NCBI GenBank assembly: GCA_001603665.1
Contig: LUZN01000006.1
Location: 1 to 50,301 of the forward strand
Length of the DNA: 50,301 nt
Reading direction: 5' to 3'
Source of the DNA: Bacteroidales bacterium Bact_22
GTDB taxonomy: Bacteria; Bacteroidota; Bacteroidia; Bacteroidales; F082
Part shown: positions 32,457-40,706 of the stretch, in pieces
How the letters are laid out: each line of letters starts with the position of its first letter
Numbering within the stretch: the first letter of the stretch is position 1
The notes under the pieces: model-generated
Told to the model about the DNA's origin: nothing
The model's input: only the letters and a program-made list of their open reading frames with translations
The model's database searches: none
Translations under genes and position numbers: made by a program

Positions 32457-32648
32457 ATGAAAAGAAACCTTTTAATTAAGCATCTGCAACAGAATGGATG
32501 TGTGTTGCGACGCGAAGGCTCAAACCATAGCCTCTATGAAAGTCCGAACGGAATAATAGTTGCCGTCCCCCGTCATCCGAACATTGTTGATTACACTGCA
32601 AAAACTATTTGCAAGCAATTAGGGATCCCTGTTATTGGAAGTAATTGA
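32457..32648 (+). CDS. hicA: HicA family mRNA interferase toxin
   Basis: Small toxin with the dsRNA-binding-like HicA fold that cuts mRNA and stops translation when not held by HicB. The 63 aa chain has LIKHLQQNGCVLRREGSNHS with catalytic His24 in GSNHSLY, then IIVAVPRHPNIVDYTAKTI, which is the typical PRH...L..GT-like second half. It begins 1 bp after the hicB stop, so the two are translationally coupled. The catalytic His is intact, so it appears functional. Confidence 0.88.
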   Translation: MKRNLLIKHLQQNGCVLRREGSNHSLYESPNGIIVAVPRHPNIVDYTAKTICKQLGIPVIGSN

Positions 32649-32680
32649 GAAAAAATCTAAAACTTTTAGGGTTTTAGGTA

Positions 32681-32711
32681 TTGACAGACATGGTTTTTGT
32701 TTCTATTTTTG
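32681..32711 (+). promoter_or_regulatory. Promoter of the secreted unknown gene
   Basis: TTG (32681-32683), a 20 bp spacer and TATTTTTG (32704-32711) fit the Bacteroidota pattern. The ATG at 32732 is 20 bp after the -7 box, which supports that start over the upstream ATG at 32681. Confidence 0.7.
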
Positions 32712-32731
32712 CAAAGTTAAAATTTAAACCC

Positions 32732-33433
32732 ATGAAAAAACTAAATATCTTAATTATCACAATGATAATTAGCATCATATCTGCATTCGGACAGGTTCAA
32801 GAATACGAATGTAACGCTCCAGCTCCAGAAGAGAAGGCATTCCTTACGTTATGCGACAACAGTGTTTATATTTTCGGTTTTCGCTTGGATTGGAAAGATA
32901 TTTACGCCGAGAGAATAATCTCGAATGGTCTTTACGAGCATCACAACGACACTATTGTTCTCAATGACCAGGTCAACGGATATCAAATGCTTGTCAAAAA
33001 AGACAAAAACAACGATATCTCGGTGGTAAAAGGCTGGTGTTTCATGGAAAACCTAAAACTAAATTTTAAAGAAAGCCACAGTTACAATAAAACAAACTAC
33101 GACAGTACATACTACACCTTAGATTCCGAGCATTCGTTAGAAGATTTAATGAACGAGCGTGAAATGTATCGCAACCAAACAACTTTGCGTGGTTTTCAGC
33201 CAGGTGCTTATGAAGAGGCAAAAGACAGCGATAACAAATTGATTATCAATGCTGACGGCACATATCAGAGCTATATGACAGCAGGCACCTGGAAACGTGA
33301 AGGAAATCTTATCACTTTCTTTGACAACTGTCTGGGAGAGGCATTCACTGCATTTATCGAAGAAGGTTACATTGTGGTGAAACACCGGTTTTATTATTCC
33401 AAAAACGAGAGATTGCAGTTTTTTTCGAAGTAG
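32732..33433 (+). CDS. Secreted protein of unknown function (233 aa)
   Basis: Not recognised. I start at 32732 (MKKLNILIITMIISIISAFG), which gives a clean signal peptide with likely cleavage before QVQEYEC; the longer frame begins inside the promoter. The mature protein is about 213 aa, mostly polar, with short beta-rich stretches such as LTLCDNSVYIFGFRLDW and, near the C-terminus, GTYQSYMTAGTWKREGNLITFFD, which looks like a lipocalin-type strand pair. It has its own promoter and follows the hicBA pair. Base use is like its neighbours. Confidence 0.75.
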   Translation: MKKLNILIITMIISIISAFGQVQEYECNAPAPEEKAFLTLCDNSVYIFGFRLDWKDIYAERIISNGLYEHHNDTIVLNDQVNGYQMLVKKDKNNDISVVKGWCFMENLKLNFKESHSYNKTNYDSTYYTLDSEHSLEDLMNEREMYRNQTTLRGFQPGAYEEAKDSDNKLIINADGTYQSYMTAGTWKREGNLITFFDNCLGEAFTAFIEEGYIVVKHRFYYSKNERLQFFSK

Positions 33434-33446
33434 AATTAGGACAATT

Positions 33447-33860
33447 TTATTTTAATATTTCATCAATCACCCCATAAATCTCCTCTTCCTTTTCATAAGG
33501 GTGAATCTGGAAATACGGATTGCCGGTGAGCATGGCGGAGAGATGAGTTTTGGTCTTGTTGTAGAAGATGTGGCATGGAATTCCGAAGCGTTCGGCGTAG
33601 GCCAGCTCATAGCCGACACCAAGCGACGGACAGGTGCACTCACCGATGAGGAGGTCGCTCTCACGAAGCCAAGAGGTGTCTTGGTTGTAAATCTTCGAAT
33701 CGCATGCAAAACCTTGCTCTTCGAGGCATAAGTTACTGCCGCCGACATGCTCGGTAAGCACGATATCAGTGCGCTGTATGTAAGAAATGATGCGGTTGTA
33801 AAGGTCGGCATCAACACGACCGCCACGGATTGAACCTGCGAAGTAGATTTTCTTTTTCAT
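33447..33860 (-). CDS. Nucleoside 2-deoxyribosyltransferase-like protein
   Basis: Small enzyme of the NDT/DNPH1 family that breaks or exchanges the N-glycosidic bond of deoxynucleosides or their monophosphates. It opens with KIYFAGSIRGGR (the family KIYFAGSIRGG start) and has the catalytic loop SLGVGYELAYA (Glu in GYEL) preceded by LLIGECTCPS. I use ATG 33860, giving 137 aa and matching the family start; an ATG at 33878 preceded by AAGGTGG would add MQKDIK and overlap the methyltransferase by 16 bp. It is the last gene of the recX-prfB-cstA-methyltransferase run. Substrate not known. Confidence 0.87.
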   Translation of the reverse strand: MKKKIYFAGSIRGGRVDADLYNRIISYIQRTDIVLTEHVGGSNLCLEEQGFACDSKIYNQDTSWLRESDLLIGECTCPSLGVGYELAYAERFGIPCHIFYNKTKTHLSAMLTGNPYFQIHPYEKEEEIYGVIDEILK

Positions 33861-33862
33861 CT

Positions 33863-35050
33863 TTATATCTTTTTGCATAAAATCACCACCTTCTTCTCCC
33901 CTATCAATGTCGTGCCAAAAACGAAATTTTTATCACTTTCCTTGAGATTGAGATTCTTTCGCAACTCGTTGGCACTCAATGGGAAATTACGTGTTGCTAC
34001 AGACGCCTCGGTGATGTCGCTTAATAATTCTTTTTTGACTTTTTTGTTGAAAGGCGCAAATTCCACGACCTCGAAAATACGGCCCGGGAAATCGGGAATC
34101 AGGTTGTCGGAGGTATAGAGATGGCTGTTTACATGCAATTTTTCGATGGCGAAACGCTGGGAGATTAGTTTGAATGCGCCGGATTTCATGAGGGAAGCGT
34201 TGGGCTCGTATAAATATTTTTTTACGACCGATGAAAATGTCGGAACGGCTGATTTTTCTTCATTTTCGGTGTATTGTAGAGACGCACGGCCGTGCGTCTC
34301 TACGGAATTCAAATCAACACAAAAATATTTTATCTCCCCATCAAATCCCAGTTCAATCTTTATCAAAACCTCCTTGCATTCGTTTCTCACCGAAACAATA
34401 TGGATTTCTGAAATATTTTGCAATTCATTGGTAATCAAGGAAATATCCAACATTGGGGAGGCCTTGATTAAAAATGATGGTTTGCGGGAAGACGTTTCAG
34501 GAAACGTCTCTACAAGTTTCACAACATCAGGGCTGCAATCGTGCAACGAGACCATTTTTCGGTTATATACATCCCTTCGGGCTGGGTCGATGAAAATCAA
34601 ATCAAAATCTTGATTTTTTGATAAAAATGATTCGGAATCATCATTTACAACCGTAATCTTTCGTCCTAAAACCGCAAAATTATGTTCCGCCAAATCACAC
34701 AGTTCCTTTCGATTTTCAACGTAATAGGATGTTTTGAATTTCTCAGAAAGGAAAAATGAATCGATACCCAGACCGCCTGTCAAGTCGACAAAGACATCGC
34801 CACCATTGATGATCGAAGCTTTGTATATCGCAGTGAGTTCAGAAGAACACTGCTCTATTGAGAGATGTTTAGGGAACAGCAAATCGGGATTCGACGCCCA
34901 GGATGGCACCTTCTTTGACAGAAGCTGTCGAGCCTCTATCTGATTGAGCACCAGCATCTTATCAACATCATCAGGAAACTTCTGCAACGCCAGCTGGCGC
35001 ACGTCATCCTTCAGATGCGACTCGATGAAATCTCGTGTAGCTGTATTCAT
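33863..35050 (-). CDS. Class I SAM-dependent methyltransferase with THUMP-like C-terminal domain
   Basis: The Rossmann-like core is visible as VFVDLTGGLGIDSFFLSE (SAM site, about 85-102), YYVENRKELC, DDSESFLSKNQDFDLIFIDPARRD (DPAR, where related enzymes have the catalytic DPP/DPPY). The C-terminal part (about 320-395) carries the THUMP-like SANELRKNLNLKE and DKNFVFGTTLIG segments common in this Bacteroidota family. The target is not known; an RNA base is likely. Two palindromic repeats lie inside the frame: one encodes ETHGRASLQY, the other VETFPETSSRKP, which probably are surface loops. It is coupled to cstA through a TGATG overlap. Confidence 0.85.
   Translation of the reverse strand: MNTATRDFIESHLKDDVRQLALQKFPDDVDKMLVLNQIEARQLLSKKVPSWASNPDLLFPKHLSIEQCSSELTAIYKASIINGGDVFVDLTGGLGIDSFFLSEKFKTSYYVENRKELCDLAEHNFAVLGRKITVVNDDSESFLSKNQDFDLIFIDPARRDVYNRKMVSLHDCSPDVVKLVETFPETSSRKPSFLIKASPMLDISLITNELQNISEIHIVSVRNECKEVLIKIELGFDGEIKYFCVDLNSVETHGRASLQYTENEEKSAVPTFSSVVKKYLYEPNASLMKSGAFKLISQRFAIEKLHVNSHLYTSDNLIPDFPGRIFEVVEFAPFNKKVKKELLSDITEASVATRNFPLSANELRKNLNLKESDKNFVFGTTLIGEKKVVILCKKI
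34276..34303. repeat. Perfect 28 bp palindrome inside the methyltransferase gene
   Basis: Half-site GTAGAGACGCACGG joined to its exact reverse complement, with no loop. It lies inside the open frame and encodes VETHGRASLQY. It is the purest member of the GTAGAGACG family in the window. Confidence 0.92.
34487..34513. repeat. Second palindrome inside the methyltransferase gene
   Basis: The stem AGACGTTTC/GAAACGTCT with a 2-base loop (34490-34509) is followed by CTAC, so the minus strand reads GTAGAGACGTTTCC then TGAAACGTCTTC. It lies 184 bp from the first copy, in the same frame, and encodes VETFPETSS. Confidence 0.88.
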
Positions 35051-36504
35051 CAGCTTTTTAAGGCGTTATTGTTTTTTCTACGGAAATTGAAGAACAAAAC
35101 CGTGAACAGAATCGTGATGCAGCCTGCGATTATCGGGGCGACGACGCTCGAGAAGCCCACACCTTCAATGTATTTTCCAGCAGGGAATTCAAAGATATAC
35201 GTCATCGTGACCATCGTCATGAACATCGCTGGAATGAGGCTGAAGATGTAGTTTTTCTTTTCCTTGGCGAGATAAACCGTTATAGCCCAAAGAGTTACCA
35301 TTGCGAGAACCTGATTAGCCCAAGCGAAATAACGCCAAATCATGTCGAAGCCTTTCGCGTCGGCGAGGCTGTAAACCAAGATGAGTGCTGTCACGGCGAA
35401 CATCGGGATGGCGACAATCAAACGGTTTTTGATAGGCTTCTGGTCGAAGTGCAGGAAGTCGGCGATGATGAGACGAGCCGAACGCAAGGCTGTGTCACCC
35501 GAGGTGATGGCTGCCGAGATGACGCCAAGGATGGTAATCACAGCAATCACTGGAGTAAACCACGTGTTGGCAATCACGCCCACGATGGCAGCTCCGCTCA
35601 TTCCGCTTACGTTGACAACGCTGTCGGGACCGAAGAAATATGCCGCTGCAGCTGCCCAAATCAAGGCGACGACACCTTCAGTGATCATGGCACCGTAGAA
35701 AATCGGACGGCCTTGCTTCTCGTTGACCATGCAACGTGCCATAAGAGGCGACTGAGTGGCATGGAAACCGCTGATAGCGCCGCAAGCGATGCTGATGAAC
35801 ATCATCGGGAAGATTGGGTTATGCGCCGCTCCAGGATGACGGTTCTGCAACCCGCTCCAAATCTCTGGAATCTCAGGCTGGTAAAGGATAAACGCCACGA
35901 AGATGGCGACAGCCATTCCGAGCAAAAGTATTCCGAAAATCGGGTAAAGTCGTCCTATCAGCTTGTCGATAGGAAGCAATGTCGCGATGAGATAATATGC
36001 CAAGATGATGATGACCCAGATGTACGGGTTCCAACCTGGAGTGAAGTTGTTGATTAACAACGTTGCCGGGGTATTGACGAACACCACGCCAACCAGAATC
36101 ATTAAAATAACTGTGAATCCGCGCATGACCTGTTTCACGCCGTTGCCAAGATAGATTCCGTGAATCTCAGGCAGGCTCGCGCCTTTGGTGCGCAACGAAA
36201 TCATGCCTGCGAGGTAGTCGTGGACGGCACCGGCAAAGATGCTGCCAAGCACAATCCACAGGAACGAAGCCGTTCCGAACTGAGCTCCCATGATGGCACC
36301 GATGATAGGACCGACGCCGGCAATATTCAAAAACTGAATCAAGAATATACGCCAAGGCTTCATCGGCACATAGTCGACACCGTCGGCCATAGTGACGGCC
36401 GGTGTTGCACGTTTCGGATCAGCGCCGAAGAGCTTCTCGATAAACTTTCCGTAAACAATATAGCCAACAATCAAGACGGCAAGGGCTATGAAAAATGTTA
36501 TCAT
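35050..36504 (-). CDS. cstA: Carbon starvation protein CstA family transporter
   Basis: Multi-spanning inner-membrane protein of the CstA family, which in E. coli takes up peptides and pyruvate when carbon is scarce. I count at least 12 hydrophobic segments. Family landmarks are GPIIGAIMGAQFG and SIFAGAVHDYLAGMISLR (about 61-100), and ISGFHATQSPLMARCM (about 240-255). At 484 aa it is the shorter version lacking the C-terminal part of the 700 aa E. coli protein, as usual in Bacteroidota. It starts 8 bp after prfB ends, and its last codons overlap the methyltransferase ATG. No two-component sensor is adjacent. Confidence 0.93.
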   Translation of the reverse strand: MITFFIALAVLIVGYIVYGKFIEKLFGADPKRATPAVTMADGVDYVPMKPWRIFLIQFLNIAGVGPIIGAIMGAQFGTASFLWIVLGSIFAGAVHDYLAGMISLRTKGASLPEIHGIYLGNGVKQVMRGFTVILMILVGVVFVNTPATLLINNFTPGWNPYIWVIIILAYYLIATLLPIDKLIGRLYPIFGILLLGMAVAIFVAFILYQPEIPEIWSGLQNRHPGAAHNPIFPMMFISIACGAISGFHATQSPLMARCMVNEKQGRPIFYGAMITEGVVALIWAAAAAYFFGPDSVVNVSGMSGAAIVGVIANTWFTPVIAVITILGVISAAITSGDTALRSARLIIADFLHFDQKPIKNRLIVAIPMFAVTALILVYSLADAKGFDMIWRYFAWANQVLAMVTLWAITVYLAKEKKNYIFSLIPAMFMTMVTMTYIFEFPAGKYIEGVGFSSVVAPIIAGCITILFTVLFFNFRRKNNNALKS

Positions 36505-36512
36505 AATCTTAA

Positions 36513-37623
36513 TTATTTCTGTCCAAATTCCATTAGGTAAGCCTTAATAAACTCATCGATCTTACCGTCCATCACGGCCTGCACGTTGCTGGTCTGATAG
36601 TTGGTGCGATGGTCTTTCACGCGGCGGTCGTCGAAAACGTATGAGCGGATCTGCGAGCCCCACTCAATCTTCTTCTTCGATGCCTCGATCTTGTTTTTCT
36701 CCTCCATGCGATGCTGCAGCTCCTTGTCGTACAGCTGTGACTTCAGCAGTCGCATAGCGTTTTCCTTGTTTTTCGGCTGGTCGCGAGTCTCAGTGTTTTC
36801 AATCAGAATTTCCTCTTCGTGACCGTCGTAAGGGTCTTTGTACTGATATCTCAGACGCACTCCCGACTCCACCTTGTTCACGTTCTGACCGCCGGCGCCG
36901 CCGCTGCGGAATGTGTCCCATGTCAAGCGTGACGGGTCGATGACTATCTCGATGGTGTCATCAATCAAAGGTGTCACGAACACCGAGCTGAACGACGTCA
37001 TACGCTTGCCTTGGGCGTTGAATGGCGACACGCGCACGAGGCGGTGCACTCCGTTCTCACCTTTGAGGTAACCATAAGCATAGTCGCCGTCGATTTCCAT
37101 TGTGCAAGACTTGATTCCGGCGTCGTCGCCTTCAAGGATGTTACTTATTCTCACCTTATAGTTATGAGCCTCGGCATAGCGCATATACATACGCATGAGC
37201 ATATCGGCCCAGTCCTGCGACTCTGTTCCGCCAGCGCCTGCGTTGATTTTCAGCACGCAGCTCATAGAGTCGGCTTCGTCGTGAAGCATGTTGCGGAACT
37301 CGAGGTCTTCGACGAGCTTTATCACGTCGGCATATTGCTTGTCGACCTCCTCTTCTGTCGCCTCGCCTTCCTTGGCAAAATCGTACAAAACGCCGAGGTC
37401 GTCGTTGGCTTTCACGATCTCGTCGTAAGCTGTCACCCAGCTCTTCACGTCGCGGATCTGGCGCATGATGACCTTGCCGTTTTTCGGGTCATCCCAGAAG
37501 CCGTCGGCTTTCGTTTTCTCTTCTAATTCAGCTATTTTCGACAGTTTGGTGTCGATGTCAAAGATACCTCCTCAAGGCATCAATCCTCTTACTTAACTCT
37601 TTTATGCTGTCTAAAGTGACCAT
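36513..37623 (-). CDS. prfB: Peptide chain release factor 2, with programmed +1 frameshift
   Basis: Release factor that reads UGA and UAA and triggers peptide release. The frame from ATG 37623 codes 21 residues (MVTLDSIKELSKRIDALRRY then Leu) and then meets TGA (37560-37558). Shifting +1 at CTT-TGA-C resumes at Asp (GAC 37559) and runs 348 codons to 36513, giving 369 aa, normal RF2 length. The peptide anticodon RVSPF and the catalytic GGQ in SGGAGGQNVNKVESG are intact. The shift site is the same as in E. coli, with AGGAGG three bases before CTT. So the gene is intact and autoregulated: low RF2 raises shifting. recX is upstream by 50 bp. Confidence 0.96.
37557..37572 (-). promoter_or_regulatory. 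prfB programmed +1 frameshift signal
   Basis: The minus strand reads AGGAGGTATCTTTGAC. The AGGAGG (37572-37567) acts as an internal Shine-Dalgarno, CTT is the slippery P-site codon and TGA the in-frame stop. Spacing is the same as the classic bacterial RF2 site. Confidence 0.96.
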
Positions 37624-37648
37624 ATTAATATAAGGTGTAAAATTTTTG

Positions 37649-37656
37649 CAAAAATA
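37649..37656 (-). promoter_or_regulatory. Possible -7 box in the recX-prfB gap
   Basis: TATTTTTG on the minus strand, 26 bp upstream of the prfB start, could give prfB its own promoter. No spaced TTG. The neighbouring GTTTACTG repeats overlap the 3' end of recX. Confidence 0.4.
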
Positions 37657-37673
37657 CAAATTTTGTTTAAAGT

Positions 37674-38135
37674 TTACTGTTTACTGTTTAAAGATTTTAG
37701 AGTATCCCAAACCAGCCCTGGCTCATAGCCTTTTTGTATGGCGTATTGCGCTAATTTGGCTTTGCGTTTATAGAGGTCGGTTTCGTTGATTTTTTTCGCT
37801 TTTAAGACTTTGATAAGCTCATCGCGATAGATTTCAGGATCGATTTCCGATAAGGCATTGGAGATGATTTCATCGCTGATACCTTTCAGTTTCAATGCCA
37901 TACGGATCTTATTCACACCCCATTTTTTGAGATGAATCTTGCTCCGAACGAAAGTGGAAGCATAACGTTCATCGTCGAGATAGCCTTCATCAATAAGGAG
38001 TTTCAAAATCTTTCCTTTTTCGGAATCGGGCATGTCGAAAGTGGCGAGTTTTTTCCTCACTTCCTGCGTGCACCTGTCCTGATAGGCGCAGTAGCGCAAG
38101 ACCTTTTTCAATATAGCGTCGTTCGACAATTCCAT
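37674..38135 (-). CDS. recX: RecX family regulatory protein
   Basis: Small helical protein that modulates RecA filaments. The three-helix RecX repeats are seen: AILKKVLRYCAYQDRCTQEV with RKKLATFDMP (about 8-36), ILKLLIDEGYLDDERYASTFV (about 43-63, the typical GYLDDERYA core), and WGVNKIRMALKLKGISDEII (about 72-91). The 153 aa length is normal. The 3' end is built from TTTACTGTTTA-like repeats, which give the last residues SLNSKQ. It heads the recX-prfB-cstA run. recA is not in the window. Confidence 0.9.
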   Translation of the reverse strand: MELSNDAILKKVLRYCAYQDRCTQEVRKKLATFDMPDSEKGKILKLLIDEGYLDDERYASTFVRSKIHLKKWGVNKIRMALKLKGISDEIISNALSEIDPEIYRDELIKVLKAKKINETDLYKRKAKLAQYAIQKGYEPGLVWDTLKSLNSKQ

Positions 38136-38189
38136 ACCACAAAATTACAGATTTTTGCGATATTTTATCCCCATTTTTCAAAAAAAATG

Positions 38190-38197
38190 TATTTTTG
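38190..38197 (+). promoter_or_regulatory. -7 promoter box just before the SanA/YdcF gene
   Basis: TATTTTTG ends only 5 bp before the ATG at 38203. With the usual distance to the transcription start, the mRNA would be leaderless or nearly so. No TTG at -33. Confidence 0.4.
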
Positions 38198-38202
38198 CAC
38201 TG

Positions 38203-38895
38203 ATGATTAAAAAGATTTTGAATCGGTTTTTCGTGGTTTTGGGCGTCATTTTTGCCCTTTTCCTGATTTTGGGAGTCACTTCGGTTCCATTTTATATGCA
38301 TTATAACCTTGGAATCGACCCGAATCACGATTATGATACAGTACAACCATTTGAGCCACAACATATTATAATGATGGGCGGCGCTGGTATGCCATCAGCG
38401 AGCAACCTGATGCGACTTTATTACACCGCCGGTCTCGCCAAGAATTATGATTGCCCGGTAATCATCGTCCATCCGCAAGATTCAATTTGTCATGCTGAAA
38501 TGGATAATTATCTTGTAAACCAAGGAGTTACAAAAGAAATATTACATGACACAATTGGCACAAACACACGTTCGCAAGTACTTGGATTGGCTGAAAATTT
38601 TCCGGAATTGTTGACAACAAATATTATCGTTGTGACCACGCCAGAACATCTGAAAAGGACAATAAAATGCTTCAACAAGGCTGGTTTTCAACAAGTTAGA
38701 GGCATGGCGGCATACGAAGGCACTGTTGATTTTAATCTTTCTTTGGAAAACCAAAGATTAAAAGGCCGCGAAGACGTCCCGAACGTAGAAAGTACCAAGC
38801 TGCGCTATACTTTCTGGAATTATCTGAAGCTCGAAATCGACACTTATCGCGAGTATTTAGCGCTTCTTTACTACAAAATCAAAGGATGGATTTAG
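38203..38895 (+). CDS. SanA/YdcF (DUF218) family protein
   Basis: Envelope protein of the YdcF/ElyC/SanA group, linked to cell-wall and outer-membrane barrier functions but without a settled reaction. One N-terminal membrane segment (about 9-30, FFVVLGVIFALFLILGV) anchors a periplasmic domain. The DUF218 fold shows in HIIMMGGAGMPSASNLMRL (about 53-72), a variant of the VLGGG.......R motif, then PVIIVHPQD and TNTRSQVLGLAENF, the usual S/T.NT..NA segment. I start at 38203 (MIKKILNRFF); the longer frame from 38155 runs over the promoter-like box. The stop overlaps the convergent YgiQ stop. Confidence 0.85.
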   Translation: MIKKILNRFFVVLGVIFALFLILGVTSVPFYMHYNLGIDPNHDYDTVQPFEPQHIIMMGGAGMPSASNLMRLYYTAGLAKNYDCPVIIVHPQDSICHAEMDNYLVNQGVTKEILHDTIGTNTRSQVLGLAENFPELLTTNIIVVTTPEHLKRTIKCFNKAGFQQVRGMAAYEGTVDFNLSLENQRLKGREDVPNVESTKLRYTFWNYLKLEIDTYREYLALLYYKIKGWI

Positions 38896-40706
38896 TTTCG
38901 GCCGTAAAGTCGTGATATCCAGTCGGCTTTCCCCATTTTTCTTAGAGTTTGCTTCACCCACTGGCGGTTTTCGGGCTTGTACCAGAAGAAAAACCGTTGC
39001 TGTGCGAGCTTTTCCTCTTTGTTTTTAGCCACAAAAACAGGCTTCAAGGTATATGGGTCATAACCTGAATAATAGATTTCTGTCGCCAAGGTCATCGGGG
39101 TCGGCGTAAAATCCTGCACCTGTTCCAGATGATAGCCCAACTCCTTGGTTTTCACCGCAAGTTCGGCCATATCCATCAAGGTGCACGCCGGATGACTCGA
39201 TATAAAATAAGGTATCAGCTGCTGGTTGAGATGATATTTGTCGTTAACCTGATCGAAGCGTTTTTTAAGTTTGTTGAACAATGAAAACGGTGGTTTGCGC
39301 ATGAGTTTCAACACGTTATCACTCACTTGCTCAGGAGCTACCTTCAGTCGACCGCTCACGTGACGTCGCATCAGCTGCTCAAAATATTCGTCGTAACCGA
39401 GTTTTCCGTCAGGGTCGTCGTTAGTCAAAAACAGGTCGTAACGGATGCCCGAGCCAATGGTCACCTTTTTAATATTAGGGTTCTTGTCGACCTCTTTGTA
39501 AAGCTCTATCAGCGGATGATGGTCGGTGTTGAGATTTTTGCAGATATTCGGCTGGATGCAGGTTGGACGGGCGCATTTCTCGCATAATGATTCATCTTTG
39601 CCACGCATTCGATACATGTTTGCCGACGGACCTCCTAAATCGCTGATATAGCCTTTGAAATCAGGCATTTGAGTGACTTTTTCAACCTCTTTTAAGATAG
39701 ATTCCTTGCTTCTCGATGCCACAAATTTTCCCTGATGTGCCGAGATGGTGCAGAAGGCGCAGCCACCGAAGCATCCGCGATGGATATTCACCGAATGACG
39801 AATCATCTCGTAAGCAGGAATCGGACCACGTTTGGCGTATTTCGGATGCGGCATGCGGGTGTACGGCAGGTCAAAGGCCGCGTCGATTTGCTCGGTTGTG
39901 TAAGTCAGATACGGCGGATTGATATAAAGCGTATAATTTCCTACATCTTGCAACAATCGGGCAGCGTGTTTTTTGTTAGACTCCTCCTCCACATGCTTGA
40001 AATTCGAGGCGTAAAGTTTCTTGTCTTTCAGACAGACCTCATGCGAAACTAGTCTTATATCTTGCCATTGAGAATCAACAGGTTGCGATTTCTTTTTCAA
40101 GAAAAACGTCTGCGGAATATCGGTGATTTCATCGATTTTTTTGCCTTCAGAAAGTGCCTTTGCAATCTCGACATTTGCCAATTCACCCATTCCGTAAACG
40201 CCCATATCAGCATGAGAATCAACGAGAATGCTTGGTTTCAGCGATTCCGACCAATAGTCGTAATGCGTCACTCTTCGCAACGATGCCTCGATGCCGCCAA
40301 GAACGATTGGCACATCGGGATAAATCTGTTTAAGGATGTTACAGTAAACAATCGAAGCATAATCCGGACGGAATCCAGCCTCGCCGCCTGGGGTGTAGGC
40401 ATCGTTGGAGCGCAAGCGTTTGTTGGCGGTGTAGTGGTTCACCATCGAGTCCATGCAGCCTGCCGAGACGCCGAAAAACAATCTCGGTTTGCCGAATTTA
40501 CGGAAGTCACGGAGGTCGTCACGCCAGTTTGGTTGCGGAATTATGGCCACGCGATAGCCTTCTTTTTCAAGTGTTCGACCGATGACAGCAGCCCCGAACG
40601 AGGGATGGTCGACGTAAGCGTCGCCGCTCACGAGCACGATATCGAGCTCGTCCCACCCCCGCAGGTCGGATTCTTTCTTAGTAATCGGTAACCACTTGAG
40701 GTCCAT
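38892..40706 (-). CDS. ygiQ: YgiQ family radical SAM protein
   Basis: Large radical SAM enzyme of unknown reaction, conserved widely. The N-terminal domain is cobalamin-binding-like (DIVLVSGDAYVDHPSFGAAV, about 22-42). The central radical SAM motif is RGCFGGCAFC (CX3CX2C), in NIHRGCFGGCAFCTISAHQ. A later cysteine cluster, CEKCARPTCIQPNIC, may bind a second iron-sulfur cluster. The C-terminal HLNQQLIPYFISSHPACT and VQDFTPTPMTLATEIYYSG segments are diagnostic of YgiQ. The 604 aa length is normal. Its ATG overlaps the stop of the upstream nucleosidase gene (TAATG). Confidence 0.95.
   Translation of the reverse strand: MDLKWLPITKKESDLRGWDELDIVLVSGDAYVDHPSFGAAVIGRTLEKEGYRVAIIPQPNWRDDLRDFRKFGKPRLFFGVSAGCMDSMVNHYTANKRLRSNDAYTPGGEAGFRPDYASIVYCNILKQIYPDVPIVLGGIEASLRRVTHYDYWSESLKPSILVDSHADMGVYGMGELANVEIAKALSEGKKIDEITDIPQTFFLKKKSQPVDSQWQDIRLVSHEVCLKDKKLYASNFKHVEEESNKKHAARLLQDVGNYTLYINPPYLTYTTEQIDAAFDLPYTRMPHPKYAKRGPIPAYEMIRHSVNIHRGCFGGCAFCTISAHQGKFVASRSKESILKEVEKVTQMPDFKGYISDLGGPSANMYRMRGKDESLCEKCARPTCIQPNICKNLNTDHHPLIELYKEVDKNPNIKKVTIGSGIRYDLFLTNDDPDGKLGYDEYFEQLMRRHVSGRLKVAPEQVSDNVLKLMRKPPFSLFNKLKKRFDQVNDKYHLNQQLIPYFISSHPACTLMDMAELAVKTKELGYHLEQVQDFTPTPMTLATEIYYSGYDPYTLKPVFVAKNKEEKLAQQRFFFWYKPENRQWVKQTLRKMGKADWISRLYGRN

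Noticed and set aside
32681-32731. Upstream ATG for the secreted unknown
   Set aside because: It overlaps the -33/-7 promoter; the internal ATG gives a proper signal peptide.
34734-34943. Small plus-strand frames in the methyltransferase region
   Set aside because: Antisense shadows; product has no family features and the opposite strand has SAM motifs.
36513-37466. prfB as truncated or a pseudogene
   Set aside because: The missing N-terminus is found in the other frame upstream, joined by the standard +1 frameshift site.
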